Shown here: positions 1 to 5,843 of the stretch, in pieces
Numbering within the stretch: the first letter of the stretch is position 1
How the letters are laid out: each line of letters opens with the position of its first letter
NCBI GenBank assembly: GCA_949070545.1
Contig: CARTQV010000047.1
Location: 1 to 6,178, forward strand
Source of the DNA: an uncultured Candidatus Saccharibacteria bacterium
Lineage (GTDB): Bacteria; Patescibacteriota; Saccharimonadia; Saccharimonadales; Saccharimonadaceae
DNA: 6,178 bases
Direction: 5' to 3'
Program-made: the position numbers and the translations under genes
Notes under the pieces: model-generated
The model's database searches: none
Told to the model about the DNA's origin: nothing
What the model saw: only the letters and a program-made list of their open reading frames with translations

Positions 1-1425
1 TAGACGTTTCAACTGAATGTCGACTGCTTCCATTGCAACGATAGTTGGTTCAAGTTCAGCAAAATGCCCGACCATGTCCCCGCCTGGATAGTTTATGCGC
101 ACAAACTGATAATTCTCTAGCTCATCGAGCACAACATCAGTGATTTCCGCCGACTTCATCCAAGGACGGGTATTAAAGGGTTCCGTGTACGACTCAATCT
201 CGATTTGTTTCTCGTAGGGAGCTTTTTTGTAACTATTACCGTTAAAATAATATGTAACGTGACCAAACTTCACGGTTTCGGAAATAGCGAGTTCTGTGAT
301 ACGATTTTGGCCGAGAAAAACATTTAGCGGTGATTCGATTTTTACTGGAGGGACGAGAATATGTTCAGGGATATGTCGGTCCGCGTCATATTCGGTCAGA
401 CCAGCGAAATAAATCTCGGGCATTTTCCCGCGATCGAACTTGTCAAAATCTTTCGCGGTGAAGGCAGTGGCGATTTCAACAGCACGATCAGCACGAAAAT
501 CATAGTAAATAAATGCGTCGCCATCTTCGACTTTTCCGATTGGACGCCCACCTTGACCGAGCTTCGCGGTGGAAACTTTCGCACTACTAGCACGACTACT
601 CAAGGCAGAATTAGCAGCGGCATTTTCGACAACTACAAAAGCGGGTAAATATTGGTCTTGAACGTCAGGATTTTCGCGACGCAGAGTTTTGATTGCTTCA
701 ACGGCGGATTTGAACTCGCGTGGGGCAACACCTTTTACCATCGCATCCCAACCAAGCTTCACCATTCCCCAATCATTCTCGTAGCGGTCAGCAGTCATCA
801 CCATGCGCCCACCGCCCGAGGCAATACGGAAGTCAGCATCTGTAAATTGTTTGAAAAACTTTTCTAGACGTTCGATATACTTTGGCTCAGACTGCGGAGC
901 GACATCACGACCGTCAAAAATACAATGAACACGGATTTTGCGGACGCCCTCATCATAAGCCTGTTGAATCATTTGTTCGAGATGCTTGAGATCACTATGG
1001 ACGCCACCATCAGAAAAAATGCCGCAGAAATGCAAGGTGCCAGCAGAAGGACGTGCGTGAGTGTCCTCTGGGACAAGGCGCTCTTCTCCCCTGCCAGTGC
1101 CTAGCCATTTCATAGCGTCCTTCCAAGCTCTGCTCTCCCAAATATCTCCTGTCGCAAAGGCAGCTTCAATACCAGCAATTCCCTGTTTGATAATTTGGCC
1201 GGAGCCGATGGCGTTATGCCCGACTTCGGAATTACCCATCTGTCCTGGCATAATTCCAACCGCTTCGCCAGATGCAGCGAGAGGAATGTTCAAATAATTC
1301 GTTAGGCAATAGTCAAGAAATTCAGTATGTGCCTGACGGACAGCGTTACCGCTGCGACGAGTCGATAAGCCAACACCGTCCATGATTACCAAAACTACTG
1401 GACCATCATAATGCAGCTTCTTCAT
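1..1425 (-). CDS. gpmI: 2,3-bisphosphoglycerate-independent phosphoglycerate mutase (iPGM), C-terminus cut by window edge
   Basis: Cytosolic glycolytic enzyme that interconverts 3- and 2-phosphoglycerate through a phosphoserine intermediate and Mn2+. The frame is open for 475 residues from ATG 1425 to base 1 with no stop. Visible family motifs are MDGVG with metal Asp16, GQMGNSEVGH with the nucleophile Ser66, SDGGVHS at 138-144, DGRD at 171-174, RADR at 311-314, the SETxKxxHVTYxFNG block near 382-396, and DMVGH at 450-454 (metal Asp450 and His454). The last metal ligands, from the ADHGN and AHT regions of the family, lie beyond the window, so roughly 70-80 residues are missing. The complete protein would be somewhat longer than the usual 510 or so, partly because of a Ser/Ala-rich insert near residues 268-290. 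The start lies 2 bp after the aguA stop, with a weak GAGG site inside the end of aguA, so it is probably co-transcribed and translationally coupled. Family identity is secure; the role in this operon is inferred. Confidence 0.96.
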   Translation of the reverse strand, partial: MKKLHYDGPVVLVIMDGVGLSTRRSGNAVRQAHTEFLDYCLTNYLNIPLAASGEAVGIMPGQMGNSEVGHNAIGSGQIIKQGIAGIEAAFATGDIWESRAWKDAMKWLGTGRGEERLVPEDTHARPSAGTLHFCGIFSDGGVHSDLKHLEQMIQQAYDEGVRKIRVHCIFDGRDVAPQSEPKYIERLEKFFKQFTDADFRIASGGGRMVMTADRYENDWGMVKLGWDAMVKGVAPREFKSAVEAIKTLRRENPDVQDQYLPAFVVVENAAANSALSSRASSAKVSTAKLGQGGRPIGKVEDGDAFIYYDFRADRAVEIATAFTAKDFDKFDRGKMPEIYFAGLTEYDADRHIPEHILVPPVKIESPLNVFLGQNRITELAISETVKFGHVTYYFNGNSYKKAPYEKQIEIESYTEPFNTRPWMKSAEITDVVLDELENYQFVRINYPGGDMVGHFAELEPTIVAMEAVDIQLKRL

Positions 1426-1427
1426 AA

Positions 1428-2525
1428 CTATGGCCTCGGAACTTGTTGGGTAATGCAATGGATATTCCCGCCACCGAGCAGAATCTCGCGCGCGTAAATC
1501 GGTTCAATTACTTTGTCTGGAAAGCATTCCTGCAAGGTGTCGATTGCGGCCTGATCGTGTTCATCTTTGAAGACTGGCAGAATTACTGCACCATTACAGT
1601 TATAATAATTAATATAGCTAGCTGGGATACGGTCGCCTTCATTGCGTGGGAAAGTTCCTTCGACAACATCGACGCCTTGGGACTCTTCTTTTGTGATTAA
1701 GACTGGGTTTGGAACATGGATTTTGACAACTTCGATTTTACGTCCTTTAGCGTCAGTCACGCTCTCCAGATAGTCCAGTGCAGCCTTCGAGCGTTCATAT
1801 TGCGGATCGTCTTCGTTATCCTCCCAAGCCAATACAACTTTGCCAGGAGCTACAAATTGGCAGATATTATCCACGTGTCCGTTCGTGTCCTCGTCCATAT
1901 AAATACCCTTCGGGATCCAAAGAACTTTCTCGGCACCGAGATAACCCTTCAATTTTTCTTCAATTTGCTCTTTAGTGAGATCTGGGTTACGTCCTGGGTC
2001 GAGCAAGGTTTCTTCCGTTGTGAGAATCGTTCCTTCCCCATCGCTATGGATTGATCCGCCTTCGAGCACGAAATCGGTCAAATGATAATAGTCTACTGCC
2101 TCGATAGCTGCCATTTTTGGAGCAATATAATCATCTTGATCCCAAGGAAAATAAAGTCCATTAACTAATCCACCATAAGCGTTAAACTTCCAATCGATTG
2201 CACGCATATCACCACGTCGATTCACCACAAAAGTTGCACCGGTATCGCGAATCCAGGAGTCGTTGTTAGAAATTTCTACGATTTGAACGTTTTGCATGTT
2301 CATCCCGAGCAAATTTAAATACTGTGACGTATTTACACCAACAACGACTGGCTCGTACTTTGCGATCGTTTCAATTACTTGTTTGAAAACGGCCTGAGCT
2401 GGGTCAGCATTAGTGCGCCAGTTATCTTCACGCTCTGGCCAAAGCAAATAGGTGCAGCGATGCTCGGCGAGTTCGGATGGCATAAAGAAGCCATCTGCCT
2501 TTGGGGTGCTATCAGTTATGCGCAT
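1428..2525 (-). CDS. aguA: Agmatine deiminase (agmatine iminohydrolase)
   Basis: Hydrolyses agmatine to N-carbamoylputrescine and ammonia in the cytosol, the first step of the agmatine deiminase system. The 365 residues match the family's usual length of about 365-370. The guanidine-modifying fold motifs appear in order: WIRDTG at 91-96, LEGGSIH at 154-160, DTNGHVDN at 213-220 (His217, Asp219), and the C-terminal GGGNIHCITQQ, which places the catalytic Cys at 357, the position I recall for the Enterococcus faecalis enzyme. The LEGGSIH and GGGNIHC forms are those of agmatine deiminase and not of arginine deiminase. The start at 2525 is supported by a perfect AAGGAGG nine bases upstream and overlaps the transporter gene by 14 bp. 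It lies third in the operon, after ptcA and aguD and before gpmI, as in the B-D-A order of Gram-positive agmatine operons. No disrupted motif is seen. Confidence 0.98.
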   Translation of the reverse strand: MRITDSTPKADGFFMPSELAEHRCTYLLWPEREDNWRTNADPAQAVFKQVIETIAKYEPVVVGVNTSQYLNLLGMNMQNVQIVEISNNDSWIRDTGATFVVNRRGDMRAIDWKFNAYGGLVNGLYFPWDQDDYIAPKMAAIEAVDYYHLTDFVLEGGSIHSDGEGTILTTEETLLDPGRNPDLTKEQIEEKLKGYLGAEKVLWIPKGIYMDEDTNGHVDNICQFVAPGKVVLAWEDNEDDPQYERSKAALDYLESVTDAKGRKIEVVKIHVPNPVLITKEESQGVDVVEGTFPRNEGDRIPASYINYYNCNGAVILPVFKDEHDQAAIDTLQECFPDKVIEPIYAREILLGGGNIHCITQQVPRP

Positions 2526-3969
2526 TGAGAGATTCCTCCTTTTTTGTAGTTGTTAAATTCTTACCATCTTTAACGTGTAGGACCATGAATTCACCAATCA
2601 TGACCGCGATACAAGCGCCAACAATAAGTGGCCAATTCTCGCTGAACATTGCAATACTGAACTCTGGGAATAATGTAAAGAAAAGTGCAATTAAGGTCAG
2701 AACAAAGGGTACAATACCGAAAGCTGCGATTTTAAACTTCCCGCCTTCGATCCAAAAACCATTTTTCACGGCAGGACCTTTTTTATGAAGCTTCAAAAAT
2801 GCCATAAACATTGGCAGATATGAAAGGAGTAATGTCACTAAGCTTAGTGAGAAGAAAGTCCAGAAGAGATTGGAAATATCTTCGTTTAGCTGAGCAACTA
2901 CAATACCAGCAATAGCGATTATTAGCGCAACCACGCCGGTCCAGATTGAAGGGACATAAGGAACGCCGTTTTTTGTGCGTTTCATCCAAGATTTTGGGAA
3001 CGCACCGTCTTCAGCGGCATAAGCGATTACGGAGTTTACGCCAAAATTCCAAGAAGCAATATTCGCAATTAACGTATAGATGAACAATCCACCAACGACA
3101 ACGATAATTGCCTTGGCTAATCCAGCCGAAAAACCTATAATTCCAAGTAGATTCTCATAACTTGCAATTAGCCCGGTATCGGTTTGAAGTTCTTCTAGTG
3201 GAATGGCGACGCCGATACCGAAACTCGGTAGAAGGTAAAAAATCGCGATCAAAATACCGCCGATGATAATTGCTTTCGGGATTTCTTTCTTCGGGTTTTC
3301 CATATCATCACTAAACGTTGAAACGACTTCGAACCCGAGCATATTGAAGATAATTAGCGAAACAAAACCCAGCCCAACAAAACTGAAGTGACCATCTTCC
3401 ATCAGTGGCAAAAGATCTGTCCAAGAATCAATTGGATTTGCGGTTCCTTGAGTAATGAGGACATAAATGCCGAGTATTCCTAGCCCCGCCATAAAAATGA
3501 ACTTCGCCACGGCACCGAGATTAGACAGGACGTCGCTCTGAGAAATGCGTAAGGTTCCTAAAACGCTGACTAAAATAATGTAGAAAACCTGAATTGCCAA
3601 AATTAACGGCCAAGTCATTTCAATACCGAACATCTGCATAATAATCGTCGTCACGAGGTCAGCTAGTGACGCAACCCAGAGTGGGAAGTTCACCCAATAG
3701 TACCACGCAACGCGACTTGCCCATTTTGAGCCAAAAGCCTTTTCAACCCAGGTATACATGCCGCCTTCGGATGGATACTGAGTGCCGAGTTCGGCCGAAA
3801 TTAGTCCGTAGGGAACGAAAAAGCCGAGCAACATCACTATCCACCAAACATATTGCGAATTACCAATCGAAGCAGTCGGAGCAACCGCGTCGCCGACTAG
3901 AATGATACAAACAGTCGCAAAGACAGCACTGATGAGCCTGAACTTAGGTTTCTTATTGTTTTTAGGCAT
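2512..3969 (-). CDS. aguD: APC-superfamily permease, probable agmatine/putrescine antiporter
   Basis: A 485-residue inner-membrane carrier. About twelve hydrophobic segments can be drawn, roughly at 11-31, 41-62, 85-111, 118-139, 150-173, 195-216, 231-254, 284-306, 340-360, 366-391, 413-434 and 447-465, with short charged termini. APC hallmarks are the glycine-containing break in segment 1 (GDAVAPTASIG, 26-36), YPSEGGMYTWV at 65-75 between segments 2 and 3, and GFEVVSTFSDDMENPKKEIPKAI-type sequence at 212-234 after segment 6. The family alone gives amino acid or polyamine transport. The substrate assignment (agmatine in, putrescine out) comes from its position between putrescine carbamoyltransferase and agmatine deiminase, the same place as AguD in Streptococcus and Enterococcus. 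Its ATG overlaps the ptcA end by 8 bp (ATGCCTAA), and its TGA stop is followed directly by TAG. An amino acid or polyamine permease of other specificity remains possible. Confidence 0.85.
   Translation of the reverse strand: MPKNNKKPKFRLISAVFATVCIILVGDAVAPTASIGNSQYVWWIVMLLGFFVPYGLISAELGTQYPSEGGMYTWVEKAFGSKWASRVAWYYWVNFPLWVASLADLVTTIIMQMFGIEMTWPLILAIQVFYIILVSVLGTLRISQSDVLSNLGAVAKFIFMAGLGILGIYVLITQGTANPIDSWTDLLPLMEDGHFSFVGLGFVSLIIFNMLGFEVVSTFSDDMENPKKEIPKAIIIGGILIAIFYLLPSFGIGVAIPLEELQTDTGLIASYENLLGIIGFSAGLAKAIIVVVGGLFIYTLIANIASWNFGVNSVIAYAAEDGAFPKSWMKRTKNGVPYVPSIWTGVVALIIAIAGIVVAQLNEDISNLFWTFFSLSLVTLLLSYLPMFMAFLKLHKKGPAVKNGFWIEGGKFKIAAFGIVPFVLTLIALFFTLFPEFSIAMFSENWPLIVGACIAVMIGEFMVLHVKDGKNLTTTKKEESLNAHN
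2535..2541 (-). promoter_or_regulatory. Ribosome binding site of aguA
   Basis: AAGGAGG lies nine bases before the ATG at 2525 and inside the last codons of aguD. It fixes the aguA start and shows that independent ribosome loading can occur despite the 14-bp overlap with the upstream gene. Confidence 0.85.
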
Positions 3970-4987
3970 GATCCTTATCCCTCTCTGTTCTTATAATATC
4001 GAGCGTTTCCTGCGCTTTGCCACCAAAATACAGTAATAAACCACGTTGTGCCGTCAAACGATTCTCGGCTTCGTCCCAAGCGACCGAATGTGGACCGTCA
4101 AGCACACTATCCGTCACTTCTTCGCCACGGGTCGCCGGCAAACAATGCATGAACTTCACATTCGGGTTCATAGTCAAAGCAAGCAACTCATCGTTCACTT
4201 GGTATTTTGGATAAAATTCGCGCATATAAACATCTTTCGGGGTTTCCTTATCGTAAAACCCGTACCAGACATCGGTATAAATGAAATCGGCACCTTCGAG
4301 GTAGGCTGGGTTATCCGTGACATGGACGCTACCACCGTATTGTTGAACGTTGGCGCGACCAATCTTCAAAAAGTCATCGCTTAGCCACTTCGCAGGCGGA
4401 CCATATTGGATAAAGTTCATACCAAGTTTTGTTGTAATCATCATCAGCGAGGCGCAAACCTGAGTGCAATCGCCGACAAAGACGACCTTTGTCTTGTTCC
4501 AGGGTTTCCCTTCTGGCAAATGGTCGAGAATGGTGATAATATCGCCGATTTCCTGAGTAGGGTGGTTATAGTCGGACATGCCGTTGATTACGGGAACTGT
4601 CGATTCAGCGGCGAGCTCTAAGACACTTTCGTGGCGGTCGACACGTGCCATAATCATGTCACACATACGGCTTAAAACTTTCGCAGTGTCGCCAATGGTT
4701 TCGTGGGCCCCGAGCTGAATTGCACCCGGCGCAAGGTTCAAGGCGTGTCCGCCGAGTTGCTCCATGCCGACCTCAAAGGAGACGCGCGTACGGGTTGATT
4801 TTTGTTCAAAAATCATGGCGAGATTTCTATGGAACAGCGTATCCAAAGTTTCGCCAGATTTTAAATAGTCACGCGTAGCAGTTGAGACCTTGATAATGTC
4901 TATAATCTCTGACTGATCGAAGTCAGAAGTGTCGAGAAAATCTTTTTTTGTAGGTGTTTTGTGAGTTAAATCATAAGGATTATCCAT
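3962..4987 (-). CDS. ptcA: Putrescine carbamoyltransferase
   Basis: Catalyses phosphorolysis of N-carbamoylputrescine to putrescine and carbamoyl phosphate, the second step of agmatine catabolism. The 341 residues compare with about 339 in E. faecalis. Carbamoyltransferase motifs are STRTR at 64-68 (carbamoyl phosphate binding), HPTQE at 142-146 and HCLPA at 281-285. Putrescine rather than ornithine specificity is indicated by INGMSDYNHPTQ at 134-145, by TDVWYGFY at 238-245 where ornithine enzymes have a VSMGE-type ornithine loop, and by the GHETIGDT and RVDRHESV segments, which closely follow the enterococcal enzyme as I remember it. It is first in the operon, overlaps aguD by 8 bp, and has no Shine-Dalgarno site; its start lies 6 bp after a TATAAT box, which suggests leaderless translation. 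In some organisms this gene is called aguB or agcB. A mis-called ornithine carbamoyltransferase is unlikely. Confidence 0.96.
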   Translation of the reverse strand: MDNPYDLTHKTPTKKDFLDTSDFDQSEIIDIIKVSTATRDYLKSGETLDTLFHRNLAMIFEQKSTRTRVSFEVGMEQLGGHALNLAPGAIQLGAHETIGDTAKVLSRMCDMIMARVDRHESVLELAAESTVPVINGMSDYNHPTQEIGDIITILDHLPEGKPWNKTKVVFVGDCTQVCASLMMITTKLGMNFIQYGPPAKWLSDDFLKIGRANVQQYGGSVHVTDNPAYLEGADFIYTDVWYGFYDKETPKDVYMREFYPKYQVNDELLALTMNPNVKFMHCLPATRGEEVTDSVLDGPHSVAWDEAENRLTAQRGLLLYFGGKAQETLDIIRTERDKDHA

Positions 4988-5004
4988 AGATTTATTATAA
5001 TCTA
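4987..5004. repeat. Inverted repeat over the operon -10 box and ptcA start
   Basis: TAGATT and AATCTA form perfect 6-base arms around a 6-base centre, TATTAT. The repeat contains the operon TATAAT and touches the first base of the ptcA ATG. This is a suitable position for a repressor operator, although AT-rich promoters produce such symmetry by chance. Confidence 0.4.
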
Positions 5005-5021
5005 ATCGATAGCTGGCGCAA
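4994..5021 (-). promoter_or_regulatory. Promoter of the ptcA-aguD-aguA-gpmI operon, predicted leaderless
   Basis: On the minus strand a perfect TATAAT (4999-4994) is preceded, after 16 bp, by TTGCGC (5021-5016), a weak -35 keeping only the TTG. Only AAATCT separates the -10 box from the ATG at 4987, so transcription should begin at or next to the start codon. No Shine-Dalgarno site exists upstream, which agrees with leaderless initiation. Confidence 0.72.
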
Positions 5022-5033
5022 AGTCTTGACTTT
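5020..5033. promoter_or_regulatory. Candidate shared operator between divergent promoters
   Basis: AAAGTC and GACTTT are perfect inverted 6-base arms around TT. The repeat covers the whole plus-strand -35 box (5026-5031) and the edge of the minus-strand -35 box (5016-5021). A dimeric regulator bound here would affect both promoters. The binding protein is unknown and no regulator gene lies in the window. Confidence 0.45.
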
Positions 5034-5054
5034 TTTGATGATGTGTGCTATAAT
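5026..5054 (+). promoter_or_regulatory. Sigma70-type promoter of the 197-residue hypothetical gene
   Basis: TTGACT (5026-5031), a 17-bp spacer and TATAAT (5049-5054), with the extended -10 TGC directly before it. This is a near-consensus promoter expected to be strong. The start point should fall near 5061, giving a leader of about 45 bases. Confidence 0.88.
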
Positions 5055-5061
5055 GAGAAGA

Positions 5062-5077
5062 TAGACTTAATTGTTGC
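5062..5077 (+). repeat. Left arm of inverted repeat bracketing the hypothetical gene
   Basis: TAGACTTAATTGTTGC lies at the predicted 5' end of the transcript. The reverse complement of 5739-5754 is TAGACTTAATTACTGC, so 14 of 16 bases are identical, including the first 11 in a row. In RNA the two differing positions become G-U pairs, giving 16 uninterrupted pairs between leader and 3' region. Confidence 0.65.
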
Positions 5078-5090
5078 AGCTTCACAATCA
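5078..5090 (+). repeat. Left copy of direct repeat AGCTTCAYAAYCA
   Basis: AGCTTCACAATCA directly follows the left inverted-repeat arm and precedes the Shine-Dalgarno site. The copy at 5726-5738 differs only by two pyrimidine transitions. Confidence 0.4.
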
Positions 5091-5091
5091 A

Positions 5092-5099
5092 AGGAGGGG
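5092..5099 (+). promoter_or_regulatory. Ribosome binding site that fixes the start at 5106
   Basis: AGGAGGGG with its GGAGG core (5093-5097) lies eight bases before ATG 5106. An in-frame ATG at 5043 overlaps the -10 box, lies upstream of the predicted transcript start and has no ribosome binding site, so it is rejected. Confidence 0.9.
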
Positions 5100-5105
5100 A
5101 TAATT

Positions 5106-5699
5106 ATGGCTTACACTTGGAGCAACTCAAAAAATGTAACACCAGAACAAGTGCAAAAAATTACTGACACACTCGAGGCTATGGAGGTCACCGCACGAAG
5201 AAGTTTCTTCTGTGAGCGCATCAAACAGCTCAATCAGGAAATTGCAGAATGGGAGCAGGAAGGCAAAGAGAAGTGCTATATTGATTATGCACTGTCCACA
5301 TTTTCAGTCAACGACAACGGTTTAAGTGTTACCTATGGTAGCACATCTTTATCGACTAACACGACCGTCGAGATGGCTCAAGTTTTAGCATACGCAGAGA
5401 ATCGTGTAGAATACGTCGGAAGGCAACATCGCCGAGAAGTGTTTCTCTATCAATCATATGACAAGAACTTAGAGGAGTTTCTGTCGTTCGAGGAAAGGAT
5501 TCTTAGACTTGGCGGGCAAATTTGCACCGAGAGACCTTATCTTCAGATAACTCTGCCAGTAGCTAATTCTTCTTTGGAATTAGCTACTTACCGCATATGC
5601 GGTGCCGCTCATTGTTTCTACGCTTTAGAGAGCGTGTTGGGGGAGTTAGATCATACATATAGTAATAGCAAAGTGCATCATCTGTGGAAAGATGAATGA
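5106..5699 (+). CDS. Hypothetical protein, 197 aa, not recognised
   Basis: I do not recognise this protein. It is probably cytosolic: there is no signal peptide and no membrane segment. Residues 13-55 look helical and charged (around ERIKQLNQEIAEWEQEG, 37-53) and could form a short coiled coil. After that, strand-like SVTYGSTSL (74-82) is followed by a helix-like stretch at 87-101. The second half repeats this order: a helix at 119-135, strand-like LQITLPV (146-152), then a helix-like stretch at 156-181. This could be a duplicated helix-strand-helix unit, an inference from hydrophobic pattern only. Cysteines at 36, 57, 140, 165 and 170 form no clear metal-binding motif. The gene is divergent from the agmatine operon, has its own strong promoter and a terminator about 65 bases after the stop, and is bracketed by inverted repeats. 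No helix-turn-helix is visible, so I do not call it the operon regulator. Confidence 0.88.
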   Translation: MAYTWSNSKNVTPEQVQKITDTLEAMEVTARRSFFCERIKQLNQEIAEWEQEGKEKCYIDYALSTFSVNDNGLSVTYGSTSLSTNTTVEMAQVLAYAENRVEYVGRQHRREVFLYQSYDKNLEEFLSFEERILRLGGQICTERPYLQITLPVANSSLELATYRICGAAHCFYALESVLGELDHTYSNSKVHHLWKDE

Positions 5700-5725
5700 T
5701 TATTACTTAAGTCAGACATAGTTCA

Positions 5726-5738
5726 AGCTTCATAACCA
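5726..5738 (+). repeat. Right copy of direct repeat AGCTTCAYAAYCA
   Basis: AGCTTCATAACCA matches the leader copy at 5078-5090 at 11 of 13 positions in the same orientation, and directly precedes the right inverted-repeat arm. Confidence 0.4.
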
Positions 5739-5754
5739 GCAGTAATTAAGTCTA
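5739..5754 (+). repeat. Right arm of inverted repeat bracketing the hypothetical gene
   Basis: GCAGTAATTAAGTCTA is the inverted partner of 5062-5077. It sits 40-55 bases after the stop codon and is followed, one base later, by a run of six T. It also lies about 40 bp upstream of the -10 box of the next gene, so it could belong to either gene's control. Confidence 0.65.
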
Positions 5755-5765
5755 GTTTTTTAGAG

Positions 5766-5791
5766 AACTGTCACCATGCGTGGCAGTTTTT
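5766..5791 (+). terminator. Intrinsic terminator after the 197-residue gene
   Basis: AACTGTCAC pairs with GTGGCAGTT (nine pairs, one G-U) around a CATGC loop and runs directly into five T. The stem is short but well formed and lies just before the next promoter, which separates the two plus-strand genes into different transcripts. Confidence 0.82.
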
Positions 5792-5799
5792 GCTATAAT
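5791..5799 (+). promoter_or_regulatory. Extended -10 promoter of the downstream hypothetical gene
   Basis: TGCTATAAT is identical to the nine bases at the -10 of the first hypothetical gene. No convincing -35 is seen at 16-18 bp, where the terminator hairpin lies; the extended -10 could compensate. The start point should be near 5806, giving a leader of about 38 bases. Confidence 0.7.
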
Positions 5800-5832
5800 A
5801 GAAACAGGGATTTGTGGGCGATGCTGCACATT

Positions 5833-5839
5833 AAGGAGG
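5833..5839 (+). promoter_or_regulatory. Strong ribosome binding site with ambiguous ATG/GTG start
   Basis: A consensus AAGGAGG lies only four bases before ATG 5844, closer than usual, and seven bases before the in-frame GTG at 5847. Either codon, or both, may be used; the proteins would differ by a single N-terminal Met. Confidence 0.8.
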
Positions 5840-5843
5840 TGGT

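Noticed and set aside
361..867. Plus-strand reading frames at 361-648 and 652-867
   Set aside because: They lie opposite gpmI, whose conserved motifs run continuously through this region on the minus strand, and have no ribosome binding sites.
1443..2054. Plus-strand frames opposite aguA
   Set aside because: Antisense shadows of a gene with intact catalytic motifs; no promoter or ribosome binding site.
2539..2545. A AAA AAG slippery heptamer in the aguD frame, near its end, suggesting programmed -1 frameshift or fusion to aguA
   Set aside because: The -1 frame ends at a TAA after seven codons and aguA lies in the other frame; the A-run simply belongs to the aguA Shine-Dalgarno region.
3962..4987. 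Ornithine carbamoyltransferase of an arginine deiminase operon
   Set aside because: The ornithine-binding SMG loop is replaced by WYGFY, the NGMSDYNHPTQ segment is of the putrescine type, and the neighbour is agmatine deiminase.
5043..5105. N-terminal extension of the hypothetical gene from ATG 5043 (218 residues)
   Set aside because: The extension contains the -10 box and precedes the predicted transcript start; ATG 5106 has an ideal ribosome binding site.
2512..5699. Recoding of TGA as Gly, as in some other candidate-phyla bacteria
   Set aside because: TGA ends aguD and the 197-residue gene at sensible places, no gene has an internal in-frame TGA, and Trp uses TGG.
5702..5746. Local hairpin ATTACT...AGTAAT after the first hypothetical gene
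   Set aside because: Only six AT-rich pairs around a loop of more than 30 bases; pairing of this arm with the leader is much longer.
5700..5760. Integron attC site or gene-cassette boundary
   Set aside because: No GTTRRRY/RYYYAAC core pair or typical folded structure is present; the flanking repeats do not match attC layout.
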